DNA of 64,000 bases from Heterodera schachtii (GCA_023374025.1 SIJG01000017.1:1689671-1753670); one strand, 5' to 3'; shown: positions 33,458 to 47,000, counted from the first letter of the stretch. Notes: generated from the sequence alone by a model not told the origin. Made by a program: numbers and translations.

Positions 33458-36067
33458 TTATCCGTTCCGTTGTCCGTTTTGACTTTCTTCGCCATTTTCT
33501 GCTCCATTCTCTTCGTCTTCTTCACTTTTCCTCCAACATCGAATTGTTCTGCCGACACTTTGACGAATTTGTTCATGGAAAGTTGCCAAAATGACCGAAG
33601 CGACGAGCGAAAGGGCACCGACGATAAAACCGGGGGTGGGCTCCTTGGCACGGAACAGCACGTCAATTCCTTAGACGGAATTGGCAATGGAAAAATTGCA
33701 AATTTTATGCCATAATTAACGGAGGACCAACCGATGCTAATCGGAATTCCGCAAAGGACGCCGATGGAAATGATCAGCGGATTAAGCAAAGCGACCCCAA
33801 AAATTGTGGCGATGTTGAACACTTTGATGGGGAGTGGTGATTAGTGCATTTGTGCCTTCAAATAAATGGCAAAAGAAAGCCACCAAAAGTGAGCAGCACA
33901 AATCCAACGACGGACCCCCAGGGGACGAAAGACCAATGCCATCGTTCAATGCCAAAGTGGAGCAAAAGGGCGGTGGGAATGGCATTGAGCGGCAGATTGA
34001 CCAGTGCCATGCCCGAGAGGAAGAACATTCCTTGGCCCAGCGAAGCTTGGCCAGCCATCCATTTGAAGATCACCTGAGAAAGTGGCGGAATCGAAGTTTA
34101 ATTAGCGATAATGAGTCATTGAATCAATGCTAATGAGAGGATGATGAGCTGACCTTGTAAGTTGCATCCACGGCACAGGACAATAAAACCAAAAACACTC
34201 CGACCAAATCGGCAGCAAATTGGTGGTCCTAAAAGAGAATAAATGTGCAAATGGAATGATCTAATGAGTATTTTAATCATCTAAAGTCGCAACTTTTGTT
34301 TTTTTCAAATTTTGATCCCCTTTCCAAAAAAGGGAAAATATAACTGAATTTTTCTTTAAGCTGAATTTATTTTTTTTTGAGTATACTGTAATACTGTATT
34401 GCATGATTTTATTCTCTATTGAAACATTGGGTGTTTTATTAAAATAGATTCGTATAGTAAAACACAAAAGGCACGCCAAAGAAACAATTAATTGTCCATA
34501 ATTGGCATTCCAAATTGGCCAGATGAATTAATGTTTGGTCCATTTGTAACTAAGCAAAAAGCATGTGAATTTGTGAGGATACAAATGCCAAAATAAATGG
34601 CACAAAATGACAAAACAGAAAAAAGATGGGAATAAATTAGAGAAAAGAGGCAAAACGAAGAAAAATTAAGCGAAAGCAAAGGGAATAATTAGCCAAAAAT
34701 AATCCAAAGCCAAAAATGGAAACTTAATGGAAAATAAAGAAAAAGAAATGGTGAAGGGAAAGGAGGCGAAGATCAGAGAAACGGTAACCAAGCAGAAAAA
34801 AGGAGCAGAAAATAAACTGCAGAAAACAGTATGCCAATAATGGACCCTTTTTGGGATTATTTTAATTAAAATTTAAATTTTAAATATTTTAAATTTAAAT
34901 TGGCCTATTCCGTTGTCTTTCAATGCTTCTCACTTGTGCAATTAGCAGCACCCCTCCCGTGGCCAACACAACGGCAATTGTCTGAAAAGGGAGTGATTTG
35001 CGGGAAAAAGGCTTAAATCATATTTAAAAAATGTTCTCCGTTGGCTGCCCCAAAACACTGACTTTGAGGCCGACAAATCGTTCACGGAGAATGAAATGGC
35101 CCAGCAAATAGACGAGGGACACGTCCATACTGCGGACGGAAAGCGCGGCACTCGAAGTGATACGGCCCAGGGAGAGGGCGTAGGAGTAATTGCCAACTGT
35201 GTACAGCAGCAGAAAGAACACCTCCTTGGCCAATCTGAGAAAGGCATCGAATTGGGCAGGCAATTTGCCAAAGGAAAAAATGTGCCATTGGTCAATGCTT
35301 TTTGACAAATTCGGCAAAGTCACCCCCCCCCCCCCCCCCGGCTCCCCTCCCTTCTCAGCTCTTCAATGTCATGCAACTGCTGGTGAGATAGACCTAATCA
35401 TCAAATTCGAAGCTAAAATTCGTTAATTATGGAAATTAACCGAAAATTGGGAAAGATTCAAAGTGATTATCGGATTAAAAATATCAATAAAAATGATTTA
35501 TTTAAATGTAATTTTCTCTGTCTTGCCCATGTCCGTCGTAATAATTCTTAGTCATTTCATTGCCTCTTCACTCACTCACTCACTCACCCGCTTTTGGCCC
35601 CTTTCTCCGCAACGATTCGCGCCGATTCGTTGGTGATTTCGCGCACTGATCGGTCCTTGGATTTGGCTCTTTCAAAGATCAAATAGAGCGGGAAACAGAT
35701 GATCTGCAGAAAAAGAAGTTGCTGAAAAGGGGCGAAAGGGCACAAAAGGACATGCCAAGCAGCAATTGTTGAGCCACATGAGAAGAAAGGGCGGGTAAAA
35801 GTGATCGGAAGCGGTGTTGAGCAGAGAGAACTTCAGCTGGGAGCCGTAACCGGTGGAAATGGCCACGCAAAGGACGACGAAACAACTCCAAAACAGTCGC
35901 CGGCGCGGACTGTCCCGGGCGATGGGGGGACGGACCGGGCGAATGCCATCGTCCGACTGCTGGTGAGAAGGGTCAGAAGCCGATGCGGAACGGCAAGCCA
36001 AGGGACGGCACATGGGCGAGGAGGCACAATGGGAGGAGGGAAGGGCCTTTTTTAACAATGTTGGCAT
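33458..36067 (-). CDS. SLC35F-type multi-pass transporter (drug/metabolite transporter superfamily)
   Basis: Eight or nine minus-strand exons end at TAA 33458-33460. Membrane segments seen in order include LFWSCFVVLCVAIS, FLQIICFPLYLIF, FFLLLYTVGNYSYAL, the LVYLLGHFIL segment, TIAVVLATGGVLLIAQ, DLVGVFLVLLSCAVDATY, QGMFFLSGMALVNLPL, VVGFVLLTF, ATIFGVALLNPLIISIGVLCG and FIVGALSLVASVIL. About ten TM helices with the SVRSMDVSLVYLLGHF-type loop fit the SLC35F3/F4-like branch of the EamA/DMT fold; substrates of that branch are poorly known (thiamine has been proposed for SLC35F3). The tail is acidic and Asn/Gln-rich. Intron 35722-35755 is only 34 nt and needs a GC donor. The start at 36067 gives a long Ser/Pro/Arg-rich cytosolic N-terminus and may not be the true first exon. 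Confidence 0.8.
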
Positions 36068-38697
36068 TGGAAAAAGAAAAAAACAGGAAAAATAAAATGA
36101 AACATTTAAATTTAAATGCGAAAAATGAAAAAAAAATTAATAAATGGGAGAAAAACTTTAAAATGTGAAAGAAAAAGGAAGAAGGCTTATTCAGATGAAA
36201 GAGTTGAACATTAATGGAGAAACATTTATTGTAAAAAAAAGGGTCAATGATTTTATCGGATGATCAATCGGTGGAAATAAAAAAGGGGGGAGGGGGGAAT
36301 TGGTCGAAGTTATGAACGAATGTGCTGATAGGAATGAATGAACCCTCGTAAAAATATGCAATTTAATGTTTAAAAAGGGGAACAAAGGGTGGGGGAGGGA
36401 AATTTCACTGTTTGATCAGAAACAGCTGAACCATTCTCTGATCAGTTTATGATGGATTTAAATTTTATAATGAAACTAGGCAGATTTTAGTACATAAAAA
36501 AGAAACTTTCGAATGATAAAAATAGAAAGCCTTAATAATAATAAATAATGTCACTAATTGACAAATGACGCAACGCAATTACGTAGCGAATTTTTCATGA
36601 GAAAGTTCCAATTTTGCGCTTTTTGCCATTTGAAATAATATTCCGTTGGATTATGGCATTTTATAAGTGAGAAAACCAAATTAGCAATGGTTTAAAATAT
36701 TAAAGATATTATGTTTATACGCAAAATTAGTTAAATGACGAAAATGTTCTGCTGGTCATTTCGTAGCGTACCAAAAAAAGAGCGCACTTCTTCAAACTCA
36801 AGGACAGATAAGCCTATTTCCAAGGACAAGGACAAAGTGATGATTTCAAGGACAATGAGAGAATTTGTAAGTTAATAATCATTTTGGTTTCAAATTTTGT
36901 GTACATAAATTTTTAAAGAAAGACTATGAAATTTATAATAAAAAGCCAAAACTCAGTCAAATGGCAAAATTTTCGGTCGAAAATAATATAAGGCATAATT
37001 ATTTGCTAATTAAAAATGGAATTGATTATTTTAAGCAGCGCACAAATGAAAAATGAAAATGGAAATGGCATAAAATCCCGAAGATTAATGAATGAATCGT
37101 GAAATTGAAATTAGCAACAAATTAAATGCTGCCTTCAAATGCCCATTAAAAGCTTAAAATAGAAATTTCGATACAATTTTCTTTGATTTGGTAAATTGCC
37201 ATTTACGTAAACTTTTCCCACTGAATTGGCATTTCCTTTTCGATTTTCTGCGATTTCCGTTTCTCTCCAACTTTTGCTTTTGTTCTTTCCCATGTTTCTT
37301 CTGTGACTTCACACGTTCAAAGGATTTAAATGCCAAATGACAGCAAAGATTTGAAGATTTGGCTTGGCATTAAACAAAATGTGCCTTTTTCTTTCGTTTG
37401 GAGGGAAATCCCCGCGGGCATTGCGCAAAGGGACGGATTATAAGCACACATTAAGCATTACTCACCCCGTCACCCTTTCCTTTTTCGTTTCGCGCACTTT
37501 CAGCCAAAGGGTCACGGGAAAGGGGGGGGGGCAATCGGCGGGGGGGGGGGGGGGGGGGGGGGGGGGTAATGTTTTCTATTTACCCTCACATTTGCGGCAT
37601 TTTGGTTGTGACTCATTCAGCCAAATACGGCGAATTTTACGGCAACTAATGAATTTGAAATAATCTAATCGACTGATGGATTTAATCCACAAAAAATCTC
37701 AGACTGTCAATGCTTCCACGTGTTGGCTTCACCGTTAGTGATTTTAAGCCCATAAATTTTAATTATTTATTTCCGTTTCAATTTGCCATTTTTTCTCATC
37801 GGAATAATCTTTGGCAATTAATTCTCGGTTTATGATGTGAAAAAGCAAGGATTCACGAGCACACAGAAGAATTTTAGGATTTGTTGGATTATTAATTTAA
37901 TTTTTTTTTGATTCTGATCAAATTTAATTAAAAAGGCTGAATTGATTCAGAATAGGTGAAGCTTTCTTTCATCACCATTACAGTATTTACTGTTTCTTTT
38001 TCTAATAAATTTTCCATCACCAAAATATTCTCTTCTCACATTAATTGTTTTTTTCATTTGCATTTGGCTAAGTCTTCCCGATATGGCAACATCTGCAAAA
38101 AGTTGCATCACATGCCTTTTTCAGGGGGACGTGCCAATTTGCGGCCATTTGTTAGGCTAAATTTGGAGAAGCTGATTCATTCTTTGGTCGAGGGGAGGGG
38201 GGCGGGAGTCGAGACTCTCGGCTTTAATTGGCGGAATAATTTATTTTCCCGCCCCATTTTCTGCGCCGTCCAATGGCCATCCGTGTCCAAACTTTTTTGG
38301 ACATCAGACGGTGCCAAAAAAATTTTTGTCCCGCCCCATCTGAACCGCATAAATAGCCGTCCCAATTGCAGTCTCGATTCAGATGACAGCATTCAACTGT
38401 CATTTGGGCCTTAATTCTTTTCAAATAAACAATTTTCACCAGAAAGATTTCCAAAAATTAGCCACCAAAAACAATTAATATGCCTTGGATAAATGGCACT
38501 TTGTTAATTTAGTCGCTTTGAGTGAATCCCCGCCTCTGAAAATGGCATTTTAGGCTTAGTCATCCGCTCTTTCATTCTTTTGATGGTGCGTTCTCATCTA
38601 ATTTTTCATGGCTTTTCCGATAGTAATAAAAGCTTCATTTCTTCAGCAAAAAAAAACTTTTCCAATTTTCCCTCAAATTTTCTTTCGAATTCAAAAA
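36068..38697. other. Long AT-rich intergenic stretch; no firm gene
   Basis: Very AT-rich at 36430-37330, with no exon-like frames. A pure G run of about 26 bases lies at 37541-37566, preceded by shorter runs. A 152-codon plus frame at 37956-38414 has a hydrophobic start but no supporting context, and I do not call it a gene. Confidence 0.4.
38348..38356 (+). promoter_or_regulatory. Possible TATA-like element
   Basis: CATAAATAG in a locally GC-richer stretch, about 340 bp before ATG 38698. The distance is long for a TATA box unless the leader contains an intron; weak. Confidence 0.2.
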
Positions 38698-39524
38698 ATG
38701 GCCCCTCTCTTCCATCGCTTCTCATCTCTCTTTGTCCTTCTGATGCCGTTTCTTTCCGTTGTGCTTCTCCCGTCAACTGTTTGTGCCGGCTCTGACAGTG
38801 CTGCCGCGCCGTTCGACCGAAAGAATTATCCGAAAATCGATTTGCGAGTAATTAAACGCCGAATTAGCATATTAAAAACAATTCAAAATCCCCTTTTTAG
38901 CTGTTCGAGTGGCCCATTGCTTCACACTCGGGCTCGTCCGCTGAGGTCTCTTTTATCGCCGTCGACTGCTACACCCAATTGGACCGCTCTTTCATCTCGA
39001 CCGATGCCGTGCTCCGTCTCAACAATTCGTTGGCACTTCGCCACCGCGCCTGTCTCTTGCGCATTCCGACGGGGACGCGGCTGACAGTGACCGAAATGCA
39101 GACGACCAACAGAAAGGTAAATAAATGATCGGAGAGAAATTGGATGGGGGGCGAAGCAGTGATCGGAATAACACTTCTTTTCCAATTTAGAGTTATGCCA
39201 CCGTTTTGGCCGGCGCTTCGCACTACGAATTGCCGTTGCGCACTGAGTACATCCGCAAAGGTGGGAAAAATGCATTGCAATTCAATGTGTATTTTCCCTC
39301 CAAATTTAGGACAAAACCAAAACTTCGGCCCATGGCACGTGCCGTGCCAACAGGCGTATGTGCTGTTCAACTCGCGCGGGCGCAAAATGGAATGGGTCGA
39401 GTTTCGTCTGGACGACGAAACGGAGGCGGACAAAGAGACGGCGAGCGCGGACGAATGTTTGGCGGACGAAGAGGAGGACGAAGAGGAGGAGGAGAAGGGA
39501 TACCGCAAAAAGCGAGCTCATTGA
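38698..39524 (+). CDS. Secreted orphan protein, acidic C-terminus
   Basis: Four exons, 38698-38847, 38901-39116, 39191-39260 and 39310-39524, join in phase to 216 residues. The N-terminus is a strong signal peptide (LFVLLMPFLSVVLLPSTVCA). The mature part has a beta-rich pattern with a few Cys (FIAVDCYTQL, RHRACLLRI, HVPCQQAYVLFN) and a FGPWHVPC motif. It ends in a Glu/Asp run and a basic KGYRKKRAH. No membrane anchor follows. I do not recognise the family. A secreted nematode-specific protein is the safest description; in a plant parasite it would merit checking as a candidate effector, but nothing in the sequence shows that role. Confidence 0.65.
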
Positions 39525-41042
39525 GCCGCTGGGCAGCAGACTCTTTTGGCTTTGATGGTTCGGCTTTTTCTAATCACTTTCTCTCCAACTTCGAATTTAT
39601 TTGTCTTTCAGAGCATTGAAAATGGGCAATTACGGACAATCGGAGCCAAAAGAATGCCGCCGCGTGTTAATGATGCCAAATGATATTCCCATCTCCCACA
39701 ACGATCAAAACCCATTCCCTTCCATTCATTCCCGGTGAATTGCCACTGTCCCCAATCATATTTAACCAAGCATTTGGCCACTCACATTTCTCGATGATAA
39801 TTTTTTACCACAAATCTTTTTGAGTCCCTAAATGATACCAAATTATTTAAATCTCCCTTCCGGTGATCTCATAAATTACTTTGTGTTGTAATTGGAGATA
39901 AATATATTTGTGTTAACTTTTGGTTGTGAGTTTTGACTTTTTAATGGGTTAAGCCTGCTTAAAGTTGCTAATTTTAGTCGGCAATTAATTTAATTGCCGC
40001 TCTTTTTCTGTTCTTTTCTTCTTTCTATTGATTTTTTTCTTGCAAATAAATGGCTGTGAATGGTCCCTTTGTGCCCCGAGGGGAGAAAAATGGCGGTGGG
40101 GTGGGCAATTCCGGCACTTTGTGCCAAAGAGAGAAGTGAAGAAGAACAACAAACAACTCACCCAGCAGCCGAACCAACCGACCGATGGTGCCAAACGGCG
40201 GCGGGTGGAGAAAAGGGGGAAGGAAATTGAGGACGGAAGGGGGGAGGGAATGAAGCGGGTCCTTCTGCACTTAAAGCCGCTGTTGTGCCTTCGGCGAATT
40301 GTTCCCTTTGGGCCCTTCTCTCCCCCCCCCCCCCCCTTTGGCACTTTCTTTTCATCTTCTCCAAACCGGCAATATTGTCAACACCACCAGCAGGTTGAAC
40401 AATTCTTCAATTCATTGACATCGATTAAGCAACAATAATTGGCCATTATTTTGCCTCTTAAACACCCGCCAAATTGGCACTTTGTCATTGTTCGTCGCTG
40501 GCGGCCCTTTTGAAGTGAGTGCGCTTTCATTCATTTTATTTACTGGTGCCAATAAAATAATGCTAAAGCAGCAGCTGTCAAATAAAATAAAATCCATTCC
40601 GCTTCCTCTGTCCCCCCCCCCCCCCTTTTTCCTTTGGCACTTTTTCTATAATTTCTGTCCCTTGGCCATCTGGCATCGGTTTCCCTCCCTTCCGCCGCCC
40701 CTTCCGCTGCTTTCCCTCACTTTCCGCAAAATTATTTTCTGCTTTGCTTGCATAAGTCTTCCCGTCCGGAGAAGGCGGGCGAAAAGGGACGAAAATTGGC
40801 TTTGAAGCCCCGAAAAGCCTTTGCCAAAAGGCGGGGGGGGGGGGGGCGAGGGTCGCGGACCGGGCCCCTTAGATTGGGCTCAATATTAGCAATTCCCCGC
40901 TCAAAACGAGATTAGCCGCTGGCCCATTCCCTCTGCCCGTGCCCTCCCCCCCCCCCATTTTGGCATTCCCCCCTCTCTCTCACTCATTCATTCATCCGTC
41001 CAATTGTTGCTGAGTTAGGGAAAATCAAAAACCCGTCCTAAA
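39525..41042. other. Intergenic; poly(C)/poly(G) runs, no gene seen
   Basis: C runs at 40323-40336 and 40613-40626 and a G run at 40831-40845. Short open frames show no splice support. The last part is the upstream region of unc-79. Confidence 0.45.
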
Positions 41043-44000
41043 ATGTCGAAATTATATTACCCGCCACCGAATTGGAAGCCAAAGCCGAGCAAAAAGTCAG
41101 GTGAGTGGGGAAAAGCCGAACAAATCGAATTGAACGATCGAAATGACCGACGGGAGAGAAAGTGAAGTCAAAAAGAAAGAAAAATCATTTTGCATTTTCA
41201 GCCGGACATTCAACAGTTATGGCGACCACGCGAGCGGCAACTTGTGAGTTAATTAATTGGTCATTTAAAAGCTAATTAAAGAAAAATTGGAAAATGAAAA
41301 AAATCACGATTTAAAACGACCCAATTCTGTTCTGGTTTGTACACATCCGCTGACAAAATGTTGATCAAAAAACAACAACAAACAAACTCTCGACTAAAAA
41401 ATGACATGACTTTTAATTATAAAACAAATAAAGTTAATTTCTTTCAAAAAATCATTCGAATTTGTCTGTGTGATTTCGGCACCTTTTTTTCTCATTTTAT
41501 CAGTTAAAATGATTGTCATTTTATCGGGACCCAATTATGTTTTCCCACCAATTTTCCGCTTCTTTGAAATTTAATCCTTTCTTCTTTTCTTCCATATTAA
41601 TTATAAAATGAAATGCCGCCACACGCAAAGGCAAAATTGGAGAAAAAATATATTAACGAGAAGGATAAGCACCCATCCGTCTTCGTTGGCATTTCCTCCA
41701 TTTGTCCCATAATTGATTCCCCCCCCCCCTTCGTTGGCACTTTTCCCTCCCTTTGCCTTTGACATTGGCACAAATTAACAAATGATACAAATTCATCTGA
41801 AAATTTGGTACAAAAACAAATTCTGAGCGGTTTCCTTCTTGCGAAATGGCATATTTGCTCAAATATTACACATGTAAAAACCGAATAATTCAAAATAAAG
41901 TGCCATTGTTGACAATTTATATTTCGAATTCCTTCTCAGTTTCGGCCAAAATTCGGACGCTTAGCGATTTCCATTCGCGCATCGTTTGCCAACAACAGCC
42001 GCCGAGCAGTGCCGAAATTGTGACGACACTGCGCTACTTTCAGCAAACACTCGTCGGGCAAGTGGCCGATGAATTTTTAGGAACAATCGAACACATTTAA
42101 ATGCTCCATTAATGCTAATATTTGAGTTTTTTAATTATTTTTCAAAATAGAAACTTATAATTATTATTTTTTAAGTTTTTTGAAAGAACTCCCGGCTAAG
42201 CGCAGCGAATTGTTCGAAGAGTTCAGTGCCGAGAACACGACAGTTCGGACCGGGCTGTACCCGAACCTGAACTATTCGGGACTGTTCTACGGCATTACCA
42301 ATTTGTTGGACGCCTTCCCAATGCTGAATTCGGCACACAATGGTTCGTTTGTGATGGACAACATTCAGAGAGATGCAAAATGAAGGGCCAACAATTCAGA
42401 TATTGCTGAGGCCATTTTGGACACTTTGAAGGCGCTGTACTTTTTCGTTGATAGGGACTGTGTTGGTCGGTTGGGGTATTATCTTCCGCATTGTCCACCA
42501 TATATTACCTTTCCATATTACCGTGTATTACCTCCCCACGTTACCGTATATTAACTTACCGTATTCTATTATACGTTTGCATTATGTATAATCAGATATT
42601 AAAGTTATTTTACTACCTAATATTACCGTATATCATTTCCCCTTATTACCGTATATCACAGTCTGATCCGTCACCCCGCCCAGATCAAATGCCGCTTCTG
42701 CTGGCTGCTCAACTTGGCGTTTTCCCTGCAGAGATGGACCGTCGGCTTGTCCATTTGCTCTGCGATTGCATTTTGCCGTACTCTTTCGGCGAAGGTGCCA
42801 ACGGTCGCGTGTCGGTGCCCGCTGTGCTTATGCTAATCCTTCACCACCCGACCGACCCGAGTGGCTTTCAAAATGAAATATTTTGGATAATTACATTCAT
42901 TTAGGCATTCACACAATGGCAGTCGAAAGTCTAATGCGAACTTTGCCCGACATTTACAATGTGAAAAACCTTAAAATCGTCTGAACAAATAATTAGGCAA
43001 TCGGACAAATAGGGACAAATTATTGTATTTTCATTTAGAGAATTGTTCAAATTAATTAGTGATCATTAGAATGATAGATTAAAGCCTTGCTTTTTTACTG
43101 TAGGACCTTGTGACTGTAATTGCGTCAGGGCACCAGCGAATCGCGAATCGTTGCGGCCAATCTGCTCTTTCACTACTGGCCACTGATGAATCCTGCGATT
43201 TTGCACCGCAAATCGATCCAATACAAAATCCATGGTATATGTCCCGTTGCCATGGTCCCTTTGGCATTAATTGGTCGGTCCAACTTTTGTTCAGTTTGGT
43301 CTCCTCCGCCATGCCAAAACATCGGTTGCGCAGAGCACGGAAAAAGGTAAACAAAGCAAAAGCATTGCTAATTAGATAATTTGTTATTCATTGTTTATTA
43401 TCAGCACACGCCTCACTTTTGAGCCCGCTTTGTGTGCTTTGCTCGGCGACACTTCCCCACCATTGGCCCTTTGCGACCGTTGTGCCGACTCGTGCCAAGC
43501 CGAAATGCCAATGCGTTTTCTGTGCCAACCTTTGCCCGTGCTGATCAGTGCCACATGCCAATTGAAAGTGAGCAATTAAGGAAAAATCATCCAAACTGCC
43601 AATGAATGATCTGTTCGGTAAGGGTTGCCAATCGTCGAGTCGTATTGCTGTCAGCACGTGTTTTGACGAGGATTGCATCCGATCCCATGGGCACGTGCCG
43701 CTCAGACTGTGCCACGAATGCTCCGTCCATTTGCACGCTCCGCCGGTGCGTGCCCATCGCTGCCACTTCGGACCCGGCACAATTTGGGGCACTCCTTTGG
43801 AGCACACAATGGCCGAGGCGGTGGTGAAACTGTTGCGCGAGACATCCGCGAACCTTGTGTCAGTTTTAAAAGAATAAACGGCACCGAATAAAAATGGAAA
43901 CCCAAAAAATAAATCGCAAAAAATCCGATGATTTTTTAGAAGTTCATCCGACGGTGAAGCGGCCAAACGTCCGAAATGGCTGAGGCAATTGGAAAGCGGC

Positions 44001-47000
44001 CGCGAGTTGGGCCGGGAAGTCGACCCGTTGAGCGACGAACGGCGAATGCTCAGCCGATTTGGCATTTGGCTGATGGCCGCCCATTGTCCACCAGTGGCGG
44101 AAGCAACACAGGTGAACGGACAAGCACAAACAGAACAAAATCAAAGACAGAAAAGATAGTTGAGAAAGAGGGCGTGCTTTTGGAATATTTTTAGGGAAAA
44201 TATTTAAAAGATTTTAATTTAATTGCCATTTGTCCCCCCCCCCCCCCCCAAATTTATTCGATAGGATTCCATTGGCTATTTGCTCTCCGCGCTTTTTCAA
44301 TGGTTCGCCACCACCGCACTGCTCCCAAACGACGCAATGGGCCAATCGTTGGAACAGCTCAAATCGGACGTAAAATTTTTTATATTTGCCATGCCAATAG
44401 CTTCACTTCACCACCATTTACCATTTCCTTCCGTTCAGTTCGCCTGCGAATGGCTCAACCAAACATTGGCCACGCATTACGATGAATTCGTCACTCAATT
44501 GCTTCCCCAACAGCTTGAGCCAAGTGCCGCGGCGGAGGATGCTATTTGGGATATGCGTGCCATTCGCCGGGAACAATTCCGAGACGGACTTGGCAAGCTG
44601 CTGGCGTTGGCACCGTACGATGTGGTCTCATTGAGCACGTGGTCTCGCGTGATGCCCGCGTGGCTGCACGCGTTGAACACTGAACTGCTTGACGAGGTCG
44701 AACTGCTGGAGCTGAAAGTGCCGTTGAGCAAGCTGTTCGAGCCCGACCTGTGCCCACTTCCGTTTGAGGCGCACCGCCTCTTCGAATTTATTGCGGTGCG
44801 ATTAAACGACGTGTACGACGAAGTGCTGAAGGCGATTGATTGGCTCCATGTGAGCATTTCATGCCGAAATTAATTAATTTTAAAAAATGCCAAAATCTGA
44901 CAATCCCAAAATGGCATCCGTTTTTTGCAGTTGCTGACTCGGATTGACATTCGAATTTCGCTGGACTTGCTCCTGGAAGTGTTTTCTTCGTCTCTCCAGC
45001 GATTGCCCGCCCCTTTGCCCGCGTCCGTTCAATTTGACCAAAGCGCGACGGAACCATCGCAACCGATGGGAGAGGGAGGCGGAGGGATTGACAACAATAG
45101 CACAAAGGAAGAGAAGACGGACGGAGAAAGAGAGGAAGACGAGACAAAACGAGAGGCAGACGACGAGAGGGGAACGCCCCCTCCGCCCACCGGACCATTG
45201 GCAGTGCAACTGATCATGACTGACATTTTGGCACAACAGGTACAGTACTGTGACGGATACAGTAAACGATCAATGCTTTGGCTGGGTAATTTATATGGAA
45301 AAAGTCAACACTGACTTGGTAGTGAGTTTTCTCCCTTACAATTAGCAGTTCCGATCTGCTTTAGACGCCATGCTGAATCATTCGCAAGTGTTAGTGTTTA
45401 CAGTTTAAGGATGCCGTGCCGTACGTTCATTCGGTCTCACTTTGTCCCATTTTATAGATCACTTTGGCCGGTGGCCCTTCGGCACTGAATGAGAAAAACA
45501 CTGAACGGCTGTTCTCCGTCATTGCTCGGCTGTTTCGATACCATTCCGAGACGGTGTTGGAAGAGCAGGGCTGGGCCCACAACTGCCAAAAGGCGGACAG
45601 TGACCAATTCGTCGATTGTATCCGCTGTCAGCAGGCGCTGTTCCTCTATCAAGTGAGTTGAAAATCCGTATTGATGATCAGAGATAGTACATGGTCCAAA
45701 TGTCCGCAGGTGATTCACCAAATGTTGGAGCAGTTCTGCCCCAAGGAGGACATCCGTGCCGGCTTTTTCCCACTGGCGGACGAAGCGGCGCGTGAATTTG
45801 CGGATTGGCTCAGCGAAACCAGCAGCTCCGTCCACCAAAACGTCGCGTCCGCTTCTTCGCGTCGGTCGCCGTCCCCTCGGGCGCTGTCCTCCTCGAGCCC
45901 CGCGGGCACCAAATTTTTCGCATCGCCCAGCATACAACGACGCCAGCAACAGCAGTTACAATCAGTTGGAAAGGCAATGCAAGAAGTGCGTTTTTAGATT
46001 GAATAATGGCCCAAATCTATCATTGAGTGATTTGGTAAACCTTTGAACCGCTAATTATCCTAATAGTTGTCTAATTGGACAGGCGAGCACTCCCGCGGAA
46101 CAACTCGCCAGTGCACTGCCCGCGGAAGAGGTGGAGAGTGCGCGAGCGCAGGCCGCGATGACAATTGCTGAACAAAGTCCGCTTGGCATGGCCTGCGTAA
46201 GTGCCACTTTTGTCGAGATCGAGAGTGGCGACACAATGAGTCGTCCCTCCACCAATGGCATGGCCGGCGTAAGCGATGCGAACGGCGGAGAGGAGAAAGT
46301 GCCAAAGAGCAAAAACCACGGGGCGGAGTCGGTGGGCGAACGCATTTTTTGGGACACTTCGGTGGGCCGTTTTCGCTTCTCATTGGCACAAATGCCGGCG
46401 CAACTTCAACTGATTTATGGCCTTCTCATGGTTTTCAAATTCTGCTTAAAGGGGCATATTTGAGTTTTGAGAATGTCGAACGCGAGCCGGACCCGGACGT
46501 ACAGTACTTTCTGTTGTGTCTGCTCAAATATTTGTGTTTGAGTCGCGAGTGTTTAAGCAATGCCCGCAAGGAACAAGGCAAAAGCATCGAATGCCAAAAC
46601 TCAATTTTGTAGTTTTTGTTAAGAACATCGCGGCTTTTTGGTTTGGCTTCAGGAGAATTTGCTGATCTCGCGCCTGTGGACATTGCTGCGATCGGACTTT
46701 TCTCATGTGATTTTATTCCAGAATTAGGGCTTATTAACGACAATTTGCCGAAAGGTCGGTCAAATGGCCGTGCCTTTGCTTTTGCATGCCATCACTTTGC
46801 CATTGGGCGAAGACGTCTTCTGGGAAATTGTCAACAAGGAGTTCACTTCCGCCGAGTGGCAATGTCGGCTTAAAGCGGGTAATAAACGTAAAACATGCCC
46901 ACTTGGCACGATATATATGGAAATATTCGTTTTGCTTCTTCAGTGGACCGTGTGCTCGTGTTGGCCCATTTTGTGCCGGTCGGCCCAGTCCGCTCCAATC

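Noticed and set aside
37956..38414. 152-codon ORF with hydrophobic start
   Set aside because: No splice signals, no family, and composition like the AT-rich flanks; not called.
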